Shown: in pieces, positions 54,601 to 64,000 of the stretch | Position numbering within the stretch: the first letter of the stretch is position 1 | How the letters are laid out: each line of letters begins with the position of its first letter | Assembly (NCBI GenBank): GCA_000306725.1 | Contig: CP003083.1 | Span: forward strand, 2,530,042-2,594,041 | Length of the DNA: 64,000 nucleotides | Direction: 5' to 3' | From: Methanolobus psychrophilus R15 | Lineage (GTDB): Archaea; Halobacteriota; Methanosarcinia; Methanosarcinales; Methanosarcinaceae | Translations under genes and position numbers: made by a program | Notes under the pieces: model-generated | The model's database searches: none | What the model saw: only the letters and a program-made list of their open reading frames with translations | Told to the model about the DNA's origin: nothing

Positions 54601-55899
54601 ATGGATCATACAAAAATACTACTTGACGAAAACGACATGCCAAAGAAATGGTATAACATCCTTGCCGACCTGCCGGTAGAACCGCCTTTGAATCCGGCTA
54701 CCAGGGAGCCAATGAACCCCAAGGACCTTGAGCCTATATTTGCAAAAGAGCTCATCAAACAGGAGATGAGCTCCGAGAGATATATCACTATCCCGGAAGA
54801 AATCCGCGAGATATACAAACTGTGGAGGCCTTCTCCGCTGTACAGGGCACACAGGCTTGAGAAGATGCTTGGAACTCCTGCAAAGATATATTACAAGAAC
54901 GAAGGCGTAAGCCCTGCAGGAAGCCACAAGCCAAATACTGCTATAGCGCAGGCATATTACAATATGAAAGAGGGTACCGAAAGGATCAGTACCGAGACTG
55001 GTGCCGGACAGTGGGGCAGCGCACTGTCGCTCTCATGCAATTATTTCGACATCGAATGTAAGGTTTACATGGTGCGCTCCAGCTACTACCAGAAACCTTA
55101 CAGAAAATCCCTCATCAATCTCTGGGGAGCAACAGTCGTGCCATCCCCCAGCCCGGACACACAGTTTGGAAGGAAGGTGCTTGAGATGTATCCGGACACA
55201 ACCGGCAGTCTGGGTATAGCCATCAGTGAGGCTATCGAGGACGCAGCTCTCAATGACAATACCAAGTATGCGCTTGGAAGCGTACTGAACCATACATGCC
55301 TCCACCAGACAGTCGTGGGCCTGGAGACCCAGAAGCAGTTCGAGCTGACCGAAGACTATCCGGACATCGTCATCGGATGCTGTGGCGGAGGAAGCAACCT
55401 GGCTGGTGTGAGCCTGCCCTACATCAGGGACAACATTGAAGGTAAGACTGACACAAGGATCATAGCCGTTGAGCCATCAGCATGCCCAACTCTCACGGAA
55501 GGTAAATTTGAGTACGACTTCGGTGATATGGCACAGATGACACCCCTGCTCAAGATGTTCACACTTGGATCAAGTTTCATACCACCTGCCATCCACGCAG
55601 GAGGCCTGAGATACCATGGCGCTTCTCCTATAGTCAGCAAACTTGTAGCTGACAAATACATGGAAGCCAGGTCCTATCATCAGATAGAGGTATTCGATGC
55701 GGCTGTGACATTCGCCCGCAGCGAGGGAATTGCCCCTGCCCCTGAATCTTCACACGCCATCAAAGCAGCTGTGGATGAAGCTATCAAATGCAAGCAGACC
55801 GGTGAAGAGAAGACCATCCTTTTCAATCTCAGCGGTCACGGTCACTTTGATATGGGCTCGTACGATAAATATTTCTCAGGCGAACTCACTAACGAGTAA
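54601..55899 (+). CDS. trpB2: Tryptophan synthase beta chain 2 (TrpB2)
   Basis: 432 residues, the long TrpB2 type of archaea and some bacteria. PLP lysine is Lys110 in [19 protein letters not shown]; phosphate loop [15 protein letters not shown]; and the C-terminal Ser-binding text [17 protein letters not shown]. TrpB2 joins indole and serine, usually as an indole rescue enzyme and not with TrpA; it may also act on other substrates. No trpA is next to it. The gene stands alone with its own promoter. Confidence 0.92.
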   Translation: MDHTKILLDENDMPKKWYNILADLPVEPPLNPATREPMNPKDLEPIFAKELIKQEMSSERYITIPEEIREIYKLWRPSPLYRAHRLEKMLGTPAKIYYKNEGVSPAGSHKPNTAIAQAYYNMKEGTERISTETGAGQWGSALSLSCNYFDIECKVYMVRSSYYQKPYRKSLINLWGATVVPSPSPDTQFGRKVLEMYPDTTGSLGIAISEAIEDAALNDNTKYALGSVLNHTCLHQTVVGLETQKQFELTEDYPDIVIGCCGGGSNLAGVSLPYIRDNIEGKTDTRIIAVEPSACPTLTEGKFEYDFGDMAQMTPLLKMFTLGSSFIPPAIHAGGLRYHGASPIVSKLVADKYMEARSYHQIEVFDAAVTFARSEGIAPAPESSHAIKAAVDEAIKCKQTGEEKTILFNLSGHGHFDMGSYDKYFSGELTNE

Positions 55900-55983
55900 A
55901 ACCGGAATACAAAAACAGCACAAGGGATGCATGGCTTTAAGTTTACCATGTTTCCTTCCCTTTTTCTTTTGGCAGAATACCCT

Positions 55984-57222
55984 TCAGGCCGGGTGGAACT
56001 TATCCCTGTATTTGTTATAGGATATAATGAATTCCGCGTGCGGCCAGATGAGCGGTATGGTGACATACGCAAGCCCGTCCTTCCATTTTGGATGCGCCCT
56101 TATATCCTCGATAAGTTTCACCTTACTATCCCTGAGGATCTTGCCGTTAGTGTAATCTTCAAGCCAGAGCTCAAACCTCTCTATCGTGGAGATATGTTCC
56201 GGGAGTGTGTATTCATGCGCCATATCAACCACCCAGTCCAGATAAAGTTCCGCCATATCCTGGTTGTTTGTTTCTGTATGATGGTTGGCAAGCTGGCATG
56301 TGAAATGACACCAGGGTCCGTAGCCACCGTTGTTGCGTCCCCAGTACTCAGGATACCTGTTGAGCCCGCCAATCTCCTTATCCCACAGTTCCTGGTGTAT
56401 CCTCCTGGCTGTGGACAGTATCTTGATGTCATAATCGCTTATTAGTTCAAAATAGGCAGGAGCATACTCCACAGCATCGATGTCGTGGACGAGAGACGCA
56501 AATGGATCATACCCAATAGGCTTGCTGTTCCTGTCCTTCACACGGATACATTTGGTAAAAGATCTCCTCCTGGGACTATAAAGTCTTGTGAGGATTGCCT
56601 TTTTGATTATGTCAGCCTGCTCCTCCCACCCGGACACATCTTTATCGAGTGCTTTTCCCATATCCACGGCAGCATATATGCCAGCGCAGCAGGCGCAGTT
56701 AGCGTAGATCTCAAAGCCGTGCTCATAAGCAGGATACTCATGGATGCTGTTGATCGTGTGGATCAGGTTCACTTCTTCGTTCTTGTTCATCAGTATGAAC
56801 TGAACTGCCTTCTCAATCGTTTCCCAGTATTTGGCTATGAATGCCTTGTCGGCCATCTCCTCATAAAAAGAGCCACCTGTAGCTTTAAAATATTTCCCGA
56901 GCACAAAGAGCACAAGCCCGTTGCCGTCTATCTGCAACTCCTTGTAACTCGCATCGTTACCATCGACATCGTATCTCTGCGAGAATTCACCCAGAGGTTT
57001 CTGTGAACTGAGTATGAATTCCAAACCTCTTCTGGCTTCGTTCATGAGCCCGGCCTCCACAGCGCCATAAATGCATATGGAGTGGTCCCTGGGATAGATG
57101 AAAGGGTACCGTGTGCCGGGTGGACTGGCATAGAACCCTCCGTTCTCATGCTGGTTCTTCTTGAGTGTTCGGACACTGTTCTCATACAGTCTTTCTGCTT
57201 CTATCAGGTTCAAATGATTCAC
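55984..57222 (-). CDS. GH15-like (six-hairpin) glycoside hydrolase
   Basis: 412 residues. (alpha/alpha)6-barrel text of the glucoamylase type: GGFYASPPGTRYPFIYPRDH near the start, SYKELQIDGNGLVLFVLGKY, and the ending GLAYVTIPLIWPHAEFIISY with a likely catalytic region near GLNRYPEYWGRNNGGYGPWC. Substrate unknown. The gene overlaps the preceding one (57219-) by 4 bases and lies in an operon with a HAD phosphatase of the glucosyl- or mannosylglycerate type. A role in turnover of glucosylglycerate or glycogen would fit; this is inference. Confidence 0.7.
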   Translation of the reverse strand: MNHLNLIEAERLYENSVRTLKKNQHENGGFYASPPGTRYPFIYPRDHSICIYGAVEAGLMNEARRGLEFILSSQKPLGEFSQRYDVDGNDASYKELQIDGNGLVLFVLGKYFKATGGSFYEEMADKAFIAKYWETIEKAVQFILMNKNEEVNLIHTINSIHEYPAYEHGFEIYANCACCAGIYAAVDMGKALDKDVSGWEEQADIIKKAILTRLYSPRRRSFTKCIRVKDRNSKPIGYDPFASLVHDIDAVEYAPAYFELISDYDIKILSTARRIHQELWDKEIGGLNRYPEYWGRNNGGYGPWCHFTCQLANHHTETNNQDMAELYLDWVVDMAHEYTLPEHISTIERFELWLEDYTNGKILRDSKVKLIEDIRAHPKWKDGLAYVTIPLIWPHAEFIISYNKYRDKFHPA

Positions 57223-57755
57223 TCCTTTTCCGGATGTTCGATCACATAGACAAAGAACGCTTTGTCAAGTATCTCTGACACATCTTCTTTTGTTAACCCT
57301 GATCTTTCAATGGCTTCCTCATTGTACTGCCTGGTATCACCAAGTGTTGATTTAGAACCGAGATTATAATATTTGGTGCCTGCAAGTTCGGCCCTTTTCT
57401 GGTTGTAGCTGTGCTGCAATACGTCCAGTACATGCGACATAGCAGGGAACTCCCATGGAGCAGCAGACTCGCTCTTAAGTTTTGACATGGTGCTGATGAT
57501 CTCATTGAACTGCGGAGGGTTCTCGTCATACACCCTTGAGAATTCGACTATTTCGTTGCCAAATGGAGCTATAGGCAAATAGACAATGTCAGTGTCTGTT
57601 CTTGCACCCTCAAATCCCGGACCCTCAATTTGTGCAAGTTCCTCACCTATGGATCGCATCCAGGATATTGTTTTTAACGGTCCTGCCATGTCCACAATTT
57701 TTGTTATCCCTACCAGAAATGCTCTGGGAAGCATATTTTCAAACCTTATCATCTC
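57219..57755 (-). CDS. Unknown conserved-looking protein in the phosphatase-GH15 operon
   Basis: 178 residues from the chosen ATG (57753-57755), which has GGGGT about 8 bases upstream; a longer form from 57815 would overlap it. Soluble, no signal. Text such as AFLVGITKIVDMAGPLKTIS, DIVYLPIAPFGNEIVEFSRV and AELAGTKYYNLGSKSTLGDT. I do not recognise the family. It overlaps the GH15-like gene by 4 bases (ATGA), so the two are likely translated together, and its operon partner upstream is a sugar-phosphatase. No catalytic motif is visible. Confidence 0.6.
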   Translation of the reverse strand, partial: EMIRFENMLPRAFLVGITKIVDMAGPLKTISWMRSIGEELAQIEGPGFEGARTDTDIVYLPIAPFGNEIVEFSRVYDENPPQFNEIISTMSKLKSESAAPWEFPAMSHVLDVLQHSYNQKRAELAGTKYYNLGSKSTLGDTRQYNEEAIERSGLTKEDVSEILDKAFFVYVIEHPEKE

Positions 57756-57919
57756 ATCTACCCCTTCCTTCCCACTGTAAACCGGAATTTTGCAGTTGCT
57801 TAATGCCGGATACATAACCAGTTATTAGAGATTATATTCTTATCATTAATACAATATTCGTAGTTAGCGTATGACTCCTTAGGATTTGCTCTGATGGATG
57901 CGTTTCATCTACGTCCTGA

Positions 57920-58744
57920 TCAACTATCTGATGTCCAGATGTCTTCCATAATACTCATTATTGCCTTATTCCATCCAACAGGCCCGATTCCCTCTACCCT
58001 GTTAATTCCTGGATCGTCTATCTTTGGGTCGTGTTTACCATCGTGCTTCTGTACCAGGACAGGCATGTCAACCGCACGCAGCATGGGGAGGTCGTTTTGG
58101 CTATCCCCCAGTCCTATAGTCCTGATCTCTCCGTAATCTTTCCTGTAAAGGCGGGTGAGGATATTCACAGCCTTTCCTTTGTCATTGTCTCCCAGGATAT
58201 GCCAGTACCTGCCCCCCCTTGTGTAGTTGAGACCCCGTGCCATTATAAGTTCTGCCAGTTTTACGGCTTCTTCTTCGTCTCCTTCCAGTTTGAAAGCCTC
58301 GTCATACTCACGCATCTTGGCAAGGGTTGCTGACTCAATATCAAGCCCTGTGTCCTCGCTTACTTCTCTGGCATCCATGTCCCCGAATCCTGTCACATGT
58401 ATTCCCTCATGGCTTCTGATGCCTGTAAGGACATGCCTGAGCGTGTCGTAGGCTGTCCCGAGCTCTATCACATCGTAGGTGCCTTGGGTCTTTGAAACCG
58501 GATGATCTGCCTCGAAGTATCCCTTGGGGATAAATATGCCTCCCCCATTCTCTGATATGAAAGGATAGGAAGACTCCAGTTCCTTTACATATACCTCTAT
58601 TTCGGCACGGGTCTTGCTGGTGCAGAATATGAGCGGTATGTTCCTTTGTTTTAGCTCGTCAATAGCAGGTTTTGCAGCTTCATAGGAGTATGTGTCATGG
58701 TCTATCAAAGTTCCGTCAAGGTCGGTGAAAACTATGTATCTCAT
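57920..58744 (-). CDS. HAD phosphatase, mannosyl/glucosyl-3-phosphoglycerate phosphatase type
   Basis: 274 residues. HAD motif I is FTDLDGTLIDHDTYSYEAAK near the start; motif II CTSKTRAEIEVYVKELESSY; motif IV GLGDSQNDLPMLRAVDMP. The middle cap has GGRYWHILGDNDKGKAVNIL, a combination typical of the MpgP/GpgP family, which dephosphorylates 2-O-sugar-3-phosphoglycerate to give mannosylglycerate or glucosylglycerate. A glucosyl-3-phosphoglycerate synthase is encoded at 63111-64000, so the glucosyl type is likely here. First gene of a three-gene operon. Confidence 0.8.
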   Translation of the reverse strand: MRYIVFTDLDGTLIDHDTYSYEAAKPAIDELKQRNIPLIFCTSKTRAEIEVYVKELESSYPFISENGGGIFIPKGYFEADHPVSKTQGTYDVIELGTAYDTLRHVLTGIRSHEGIHVTGFGDMDAREVSEDTGLDIESATLAKMREYDEAFKLEGDEEEAVKLAELIMARGLNYTRGGRYWHILGDNDKGKAVNILTRLYRKDYGEIRTIGLGDSQNDLPMLRAVDMPVLVQKHDGKHDPKIDDPGINRVEGIGPVGWNKAIMSIMEDIWTSDS

Positions 58745-58939
58745 TCATTCCTCTCCAAGTCCCTTATATAATCATATTTTACTTATCTCATATAACCATA
58801 TTCAACAAAGGCATGCTGCAAAAGAATAATCTGCTTCTTCAATCCAGTATTCCTATGGCTCCCTCTTGCTTTTATCCTGGAGGGATGAGCAGCTTCCTAG
58901 GGTAATTTTATTAGATATCATCTCTTTTTACATGATAAT

Positions 58940-61168
58940 ATGGAAATAAGATCCCTTGATCTCCCGACAGAGGTGCGGGATTTTTACCTCAGTTCGGGAA
59001 TAGAGAAACTCTATCCTCCGCAGGCAGAAGCAATCAAAAAAGGACTGCTTGAAGGCAGGAACATCCTTGCAGCGATTCCTACTGCATCGGGAAAGACGCT
59101 GCTGGCCGAGCTTGCCATGCTCACATCCATAAGCAGGGGAGGCAAGGCTCTGTACATAGTTCCCCTGAGGGCCCTGGCAAGTGAGAAGTTCGATCGCTTC
59201 AGGGAATTCTCCTCGATCGCTCTGAAGGAAGGGGGCATAAAGGTAGGCATCTCCACAGGGGATTTCGAATCAAGGGATGAGTGGCTGGGCTCCAATGACA
59301 TCATTGTAGCAACTTCAGAGAAGACCGACTCCCTGCTGCGCAATGGCACCTCTTGGATGGAGGACATTACCACGATAGTAGTGGATGAGGTGCATCTGCT
59401 TGATTCCGCCAACCGCGGCCCCACGCTGGAGGTTACCCTGACCAAGCTTATGAAGCTCAACCCGGGCTGCCAGATAATTGCACTATCTGCAACAGTGGGC
59501 AATGCCTACGAGGTCGCTAACTGGCTGAAGGCCGAACTTGTGCTCAGTGAGTGGAGGCCGACAGACCTGATGGAAGGTGTTTTCTATGGTGGCAACATCA
59601 ATTTCAGGGGCTCGCAAAAACTGGTACCTGATGCTTCAGGGGACGATGCCATCAACTTGGTCATCGACACTCTTGAGAGCGGAGGGCAATGCCTGGTCTT
59701 TGAGAGCAGTCGCAAGAACAGCGTCGGTTTTGCACGCAGGGCGGGTACGAAAGTATCTGGACTGCTTGACAGGAAGACGCGCGACGCACTGGATGAGATT
59801 GTCGAGCAGGTCATCGAAACCGGGGAATCGGAAGCTTCAAAGGTGCTGGCCCAGTGCATAAGGAATGGCACTGCCTTCCATCATGCAGGTCTCAATTCCG
59901 CGCACCGCAAGCTTGTGGAAGATGGTTTTCGTGCGAACCTGATCAAAATGGTTGCCAGCACTCCCACACTTGCCGCAGGGCTGAATCTTCCCGCAAGGCG
60001 AGTGATAGTCAGGAGCTACAAGCGCTACGACCCGAATTTCGGCATGCAGCCCATTCCGGTCCTTGACTACAAGCAGATGGCAGGTCGCGCAGGCCGTCCC
60101 CGGCTTGATCCATATGGTGAGGCTGTGCTTATTGCCAAATCCTATAATGAGATGGAACTGCTCTTTGAGAACTATATTGAGGCAAGTGCAGAGGATATAT
60201 GGTCCAAGCTCGGTACGGAGAATGCACTGAGGACACATATCCTGTCCACCATCGTCAATGGCTTTGCGACCACTCGTGATGGTCTGATGGAGTTCATCGA
60301 AGCCACATTCTTTGCCCATCAGAACGATACGTGGGGCATTGTCTCGGTTGTGGACGAGTGTCTGGAATTTCTTAAGGACCATAAAATGCTGGAAGGTGAA
60401 ACTCACCTGGCAGCAACGCCTATGGGGAAACTTGTATCAATGCTCTATATCGACCCCCTGTCGGCTGCCATCATTCTGGAAGGGCTCGGCAAGGCTGCGA
60501 ATGTGACCGACCTGACCCTGTTGCACCTGATATGCAAGACTCCCGATATGCGTCAGCTTTACCTGAGAGCTGGTGATTATGAGTCCATGAACGAATTCGT
60601 GCTCTCCAATATGGAGGAATTCTGTGAGGTCCCGGCCCCTTCTAAGGCCACAGATTATGAATGGTTCTTGGGGGAAGTGAAGACTGCACTTCTGATACTG
60701 GACTGGATCAATGAGCGGTCCATGGATGACATAAGCAAGGTATTCAATGTAGGTGATGGTGACATCCATGCATTTGCGGACCTTGCGGAGTGGCTCATGC
60801 ACTCTGCGTCAAGACTGGCAAGGGTGACAGGCCACAGTAGCGCAGATATGGCGGTTACCATCGAAAAGAGGATACACTACGGCGCGCGCCAGGAGCTTAT
60901 GGAGCTTGTGGGCATACGCGGCATAGGACGTGTACGTGCGCGCAAGCTCTACGACAGCGGTCTTCACAGTATTGAAGATCTAAGGAGCGCCGATCCAGTT
61001 GTTCTTGGTGGCCTGCTGGGTCCAAAGACCACAGAGAAGCTGCTTCAGGAGATTGGCTCCAGGCCAGGCATCCGCCCCGGAAGCGGTACTACGGCGAATC
61101 TGAATTCGCGGACAATGGATTCGATGCTCGGGAATGAGCAGAGTACTTTCAGTGATTTTGATAAATAG
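58940..61168 (+). CDS. hel308: ATP-dependent DNA helicase Hel308
   Basis: 742 residues. Archaeal superfamily 2 helicase that unwinds lagging strands at blocked forks. Motif Q is [15 protein letters not shown]; motif [10 protein letters not shown] at 45-53; motif [10 protein letters not shown] at 148-154; motif [19 protein letters not shown]; motif [15 protein letters not shown]-terminal winged-helix, ratchet and helix-hairpin-helix region ([19 protein letters not shown]). The end DKx may be variable. Length fits. The stop is TAG. It has its own promoter and is followed by hisD on the same strand 77 bases later. Confidence 0.95.
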   Translation: MEIRSLDLPTEVRDFYLSSGIEKLYPPQAEAIKKGLLEGRNILAAIPTASGKTLLAELAMLTSISRGGKALYIVPLRALASEKFDRFREFSSIALKEGGIKVGISTGDFESRDEWLGSNDIIVATSEKTDSLLRNGTSWMEDITTIVVDEVHLLDSANRGPTLEVTLTKLMKLNPGCQIIALSATVGNAYEVANWLKAELVLSEWRPTDLMEGVFYGGNINFRGSQKLVPDASGDDAINLVIDTLESGGQCLVFESSRKNSVGFARRAGTKVSGLLDRKTRDALDEIVEQVIETGESEASKVLAQCIRNGTAFHHAGLNSAHRKLVEDGFRANLIKMVASTPTLAAGLNLPARRVIVRSYKRYDPNFGMQPIPVLDYKQMAGRAGRPRLDPYGEAVLIAKSYNEMELLFENYIEASAEDIWSKLGTENALRTHILSTIVNGFATTRDGLMEFIEATFFAHQNDTWGIVSVVDECLEFLKDHKMLEGETHLAATPMGKLVSMLYIDPLSAAIILEGLGKAANVTDLTLLHLICKTPDMRQLYLRAGDYESMNEFVLSNMEEFCEVPAPSKATDYEWFLGEVKTALLILDWINERSMDDISKVFNVGDGDIHAFADLAEWLMHSASRLARVTGHSSADMAVTIEKRIHYGARQELMELVGIRGIGRVRARKLYDSGLHSIEDLRSADPVVLGGLLGPKTTEKLLQEIGSRPGIRPGSGTTANLNSRTMDSMLGNEQSTFSDFDK

Positions 61169-61245
61169 TATCTTTTGAAGAATCTATATATCATGAAAAT
61201 CTATTCCTTTCAAAAATACAAATGCCGATCTAACAGGAAATCATC

Positions 61246-62526
61246 ATGCTTTATAAACGATTATCTGAAATGAACAGTGAAGAAATGGACCGACTCATAA
61301 ACCGCGGCGGGGAACTTGCAGACGTGAGGGAAACTGTCGCATCCATATTGGAGGATGTGAAACGCAAGGGCGATGAGGCCCTTCGCATGTACACCAGGAA
61401 GTTTGACGGTGCTGATGTGGATATTCTCGAAGTGTCCACCGCAGAGATCGATGAGGCTATGAGAAGTGTCGATCCTTCCCTGCTCAGACACCTTGAGTTT
61501 GCTGCCGGCAATATCAGGAAGTTCCACGAGGCACAGATGCCGGAAAGAATATGGTTCATGGAACTATCTCCCGGTATAGAACTTGGCCAGAAGTTCACTC
61601 CGCTGGAAAGCGTGGGTGCATACGTGCCAGGCGGGCGTGCTTCCTATCCTTCCACGGCCCTTATGACCATCATCCCTGCCAAGGTCGCAGGCGTGAAGAG
61701 TGTGGTGATGTGCACGCCTCCGGGAGCTGATGGCAGGATTAATCCCCTGACCCTTGCGGCAGCCAGGATAGCAGGTGCTGACCATGTGTACAAGGTGGGT
61801 GGTGTGCAGGCTATAGGGGCCATGGCATACGGGACCGAAACGATCCGCGGTGTAAGCAAGATAGTCGGCCCCGGCAATGTTTATGTGACCGCTGCGAAGA
61901 TGCAGGTAAGGGATAAGGCTGAGATCGATTTCCCCGCCGGACCAAGTGAGGTCCTTATTATAGCTGACGACTCGGCGGACGCGCGCATGGCCGCTTCGGA
62001 TATCATCGCCCAGGCTGAGCACGATCCCAATGCAGTTTCCGTTCTGGTGACAACTTCGGCGCAACTTGCGGAAGATGTATATAAAGAAGTACTGGAGCAA
62101 GCCGCAAGGACCACGAGGTCGGAAATAGTGAAAAGCTCCCTGGAAAATGCTGCAATTCTCCTCGCTGGATCTCTTGACGCATGTATCACCTTTTCGAACG
62201 ATTTTGCGCCTGAGCACCTGGAGATAATGGTTTATGAGCCGGATTCTGTACTTGAGATGATAGAGAACGCAGGCTCCATATTCGTGGGCAACTATGCTCC
62301 GGTACCCGTGGGCGACTACGCCTCGGGCACCAATCACGTGCTGCCGACAGCGGGCTATGCGAAGATATACTCCGGGCTCAACATCGCTCATTTCATGAAG
62401 TGTGCAAGTATACAGAAAATCAGCAAGCAGGGGCTTGAAACTCTTAAGGACGCAGTCATCTCGATAGCTGAAAAAGAAGGTCTTACTGGTCATGCAGATT
62501 CGATAAGAACTCGGTTCAGTAACTAA
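61246..62526 (+). CDS. hisD: Histidinol dehydrogenase
   Basis: 426 residues. Oxidises histidinol to histidine in two NAD-dependent steps, the last step of histidine synthesis. Motifs: [87 protein letters not shown] and [20 protein letters not shown], all complete. Zinc ligands should be the Gln/His in AQAEHD and Asp/His in DYASGTNH. Length is normal. No other his genes are next to it, apart from hisS at 53 kb, so the pathway is scattered. Confidence 0.95.
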   Translation: MLYKRLSEMNSEEMDRLINRGGELADVRETVASILEDVKRKGDEALRMYTRKFDGADVDILEVSTAEIDEAMRSVDPSLLRHLEFAAGNIRKFHEAQMPERIWFMELSPGIELGQKFTPLESVGAYVPGGRASYPSTALMTIIPAKVAGVKSVVMCTPPGADGRINPLTLAAARIAGADHVYKVGGVQAIGAMAYGTETIRGVSKIVGPGNVYVTAAKMQVRDKAEIDFPAGPSEVLIIADDSADARMAASDIIAQAEHDPNAVSVLVTTSAQLAEDVYKEVLEQAARTTRSEIVKSSLENAAILLAGSLDACITFSNDFAPEHLEIMVYEPDSVLEMIENAGSIFVGNYAPVPVGDYASGTNHVLPTAGYAKIYSGLNIAHFMKCASIQKISKQGLETLKDAVISIAEKEGLTGHADSIRTRFSN

Positions 62527-62531
62527 CAATC

Positions 62532-62541
62532 TTTTTTTTTT
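62532..62541 (+). terminator. Oligo-T terminator after hisD
   Basis: Ten T residues begin 5 bases after the hisD stop codon. Archaeal RNA polymerase terminates at such runs without a hairpin, so hisD and the next gene are separate transcripts. Confidence 0.55.
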
Positions 62542-62629
62542 GCGTCATAAATCGATAATTATTTAATAGGTGAGCACATACACTAATTTAGTAAGTCTAT
62601 CGGTTTAAGACTTAATGTGAGGGAGTTCC

Positions 62630-63028
62630 ATGAAGATCAGAGTTGTAAGTTCGCGAGAGGAGATACCAGATCTGAATACAAATGAAAAGGTAATCCATCT
62701 AGCTTTCAGACCATCTAACAAAGACATATTTTCCCTGGTGCAGACCTGCCCTAAAGTAGAAGTGATACAGATACCGAGCTCTTACAGGCGCACGGTTTCC
62801 AAATCAATTGAGATGTTCCTGGAAATGCAGAATATCAAACTCATTGAAGGGGATGTATGGGGTCACCGGAAGGATATAAATGAATACTACAGCGTATCTC
62901 CGGCACTGCTTGACAAGGTCAAGGAGCTCAAATCCGAGGGTATGTCCGATGAAGAGATCGTGAATAAACTTGAACGTGAGGGCAAGCTTAATCGTGACAT
63001 GCTTTTCTATATCCTGAGCAAAAAGTAA
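62630..63028 (+). CDS. DUF1699 family protein
   Basis: 132 residues. Matches the DUF1699 pattern, a Methanosarcinales protein of unknown function: MKIRVVSSREEIPDLNTNEK at the start, HLAFRPSNKDIFSLVQTCPK, VIQIPSSYRRTVSKSIEMFL, and an ending EEIVNKLEREGKLNRDMLFY. The C-terminal part (residues 98-130) looks like a small helical domain. GAGG stands near the ATG. It has its own promoter region after the oligo-T terminator of hisD. Its presence supports the Methanosarcinaceae assignment. Confidence 0.8.
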   Translation: MKIRVVSSREEIPDLNTNEKVIHLAFRPSNKDIFSLVQTCPKVEVIQIPSSYRRTVSKSIEMFLEMQNIKLIEGDVWGHRKDINEYYSVSPALLDKVKELKSEGMSDEEIVNKLEREGKLNRDMLFYILSKK

Positions 63029-63110
63029 CCCTATGCTCGCAATTGGTGGAGTATCGTGGGATACTGCACACAATATTATTTTCGTATTCTTTTTTTATAT
63101 TCCTACTTTT

Positions 63111-64000
63111 TCAGGGCCGGTTTGACCTGATATCATTAAGATCTGCCTGTACTGCCTCCATTAATTGCTCCCTCAGGTCCGGTATTGCAGACAGGGCACG
63201 TGCCCAGTCCGGAAGAAGAGCACCGGAAGGGTTTTTCAGGTAATGCATCCCGGCAATCATAAGCACTTCGGCAAAGGTCTCTACATGTCTTTCCTCCAGA
63301 TGCCTGCTGTATTCAAGCCCGTTACAGACTGCATCGGCATGATATTGCCTTATGAGGTCCTGCGCCGAACGCCTGTATTTCACCTGTATGCCTCTAAGGA
63401 AAGAAGTCGATACCTGGGTGCTTGTGGTCTCGTTCACCACACGCAGGAATGTTATCATAATATCGTTCACCATTTTTGATAGTCCTTCGCTGGCGTCGGC
63501 TCCCAGTTCCTTGTGCTTATGGTCATAAAAGCCAAGGTCAGTCTGGCACACTCTTTTCAGTGACGTGTTCCTGTAAATCTCAGCCAGCAGGCCAACTTCC
63601 AATCCCCAGTCGGAAGGGATCCTGATGTTAAGGGCAAGGTCCCTTGTAAATGCAAATTCGCCGGAGAGAGTATATCTGAAAGCCTGCATGTACTCCAGGA
63701 TATCGGACTCATACTGCACGTCCCTCATAAGCGTATCAAGCAGCGGTCGTACGAAAAGCCTGTATACGCGTCCGTGCATGGTCCTCTTTTCAAGATTGAT
63801 CCTGGCATAATAACCTTTATTGAAATAGAAATTGAGCTGGGGATGAACTATGGGGTAAAGCAGTTTTGCTACAAATTCCTTGTTGTAGTTGATGATGTCC
63901 GCATCATGAAGCACTATGGCATATGAATGAAGACTTGCTATACCTATTGCTATCCATGCATCCTTCCCTTTTCCTGAGAAACCGCTGATGTCAAGTTCAT
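63111..64000 (-). CDS. gpgS: Glucosyl-3-phosphoglycerate synthase (5' end outside window)
   Basis: 296 codons are visible, open to the window's edge. Text at the edge is ELDISGFSGKGKDAWIAIGI and then the metal motif VLHDADIINY (DxD type), followed by LLYPIVHPQLNFYFNKGYYA and RIPSDWGLEVGLLAEIYRNT. This is the GT81 family, joining glucose from NDP-glucose to 3-phosphoglycerate. A GpgP-type phosphatase at 57920 would finish glucosylglycerate, a compatible solute known from the related Methanococcoides burtonii. The N-terminal nucleotide-binding part (about 100 residues) is missing here only because the window ends. Confidence 0.85.
   Translation of the reverse strand, partial: ELDISGFSGKGKDAWIAIGIASLHSYAIVLHDADIINYNKEFVAKLLYPIVHPQLNFYFNKGYYARINLEKRTMHGRVYRLFVRPLLDTLMRDVQYESDILEYMQAFRYTLSGEFAFTRDLALNIRIPSDWGLEVGLLAEIYRNTSLKRVCQTDLGFYDHKHKELGADASEGLSKMVNDIMITFLRVVNETTSTQVSTSFLRGIQVKYRRSAQDLIRQYHADAVCNGLEYSRHLEERHVETFAEVLMIAGMHYLKNPSGALLPDWARALSAIPDLREQLMEAVQADLNDIRSNRP

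Noticed and set aside
61564-62529. A 321-codon frame opposite hisD
   Set aside because: Antisense to a fully conserved gene, no motif, and a composition typical of shadow frames.

Overview
The window is chromosomal DNA of a methanogenic archaeon, almost certainly of the family Methanosarcinaceae. Evidence: archaeal ribosomal proteins eS1 (S3Ae) and uS15, a KEOPS Pcc1 subunit, Hel308, an archaeal RecJ-like DHH protein, the methanogen-type (class 2) seryl-tRNA synthetase, a GluRS with the unusual active-site text TLGS, DUF1699 and DUF5788 proteins, glucosyl-3-phosphoglycerate synthase, and archaeal GGAGG/GGTGA ribosome binding sites with TATA boxes. A methylotrophic genus near Methanolobus, Methanococcoides or Methanomethylovorans is my best guess; the sequence alone does not fix it.

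Layout. 1-13 kb: loosely packed genes, including two GNAT acetyltransferases, a Kef-type antiporter, a DUF2238-like membrane protein, a Gdx/SugE-type small exporter with a GbsR-like regulator, a PfpI/DJ-1 protein, DUF1059, a peptide-deformylase-like protein, DUF5788, a tail-anchored TPR protein and an ArsB/NhaD-type permease. 13-18 kb: housekeeping genes (FAH-family enzyme with a small HTH protein, gltX, a TudS-DUF1722 fusion, a zinc ribbon, eS1). 18.8-22 kb: a large surface beta-helix protein.

22-32 kb is a mobile-DNA and gene-decay region. It holds a dGTPase-like remnant beside a nucleoside deoxyribosyltransferase, a tnpB relic with an amber codon in its zinc ribbon, a TPR lipoprotein with near-identical repeats, and a nest of elements: an IS inside a group II intron, that intron inside the domain V tetraloop of an older group II intron relic, and that relic next to the remains of another tnpB. 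A decayed toxin-antitoxin-like pair follows.

32-38 kb: thiM-thiE, then a regulated module. A BlaI/CopY-type repressor and a membrane metallopeptidase face a MacB-like ABC transporter with a DUF2318 lipoprotein. Four copies of a 17-bp palindrome, TTTAC-N7-GTAWA, lie in the shared intergenic region. This is the most coherent candidate for a poorly described system here.

38-49 kb: serS2, a family 4 uracil-DNA glycosylase, pcc1-recJ, and a complete UDP-GlcNAc operon (two GlmU-like enzymes, GlmS, GlmM), then uS15. 49-54 kb: hisS followed by four overlapping genes for small single-pass secreted or pilin-like proteins and a fifth gene cut by an IS5-like element. 54-64 kb: trpB2, a phosphatase / unknown / GH15-like operon, hel308, hisD, DUF1699 and the 3' part of gpgS. 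The phosphatase and GpgS together suggest synthesis of glucosylglycerate.
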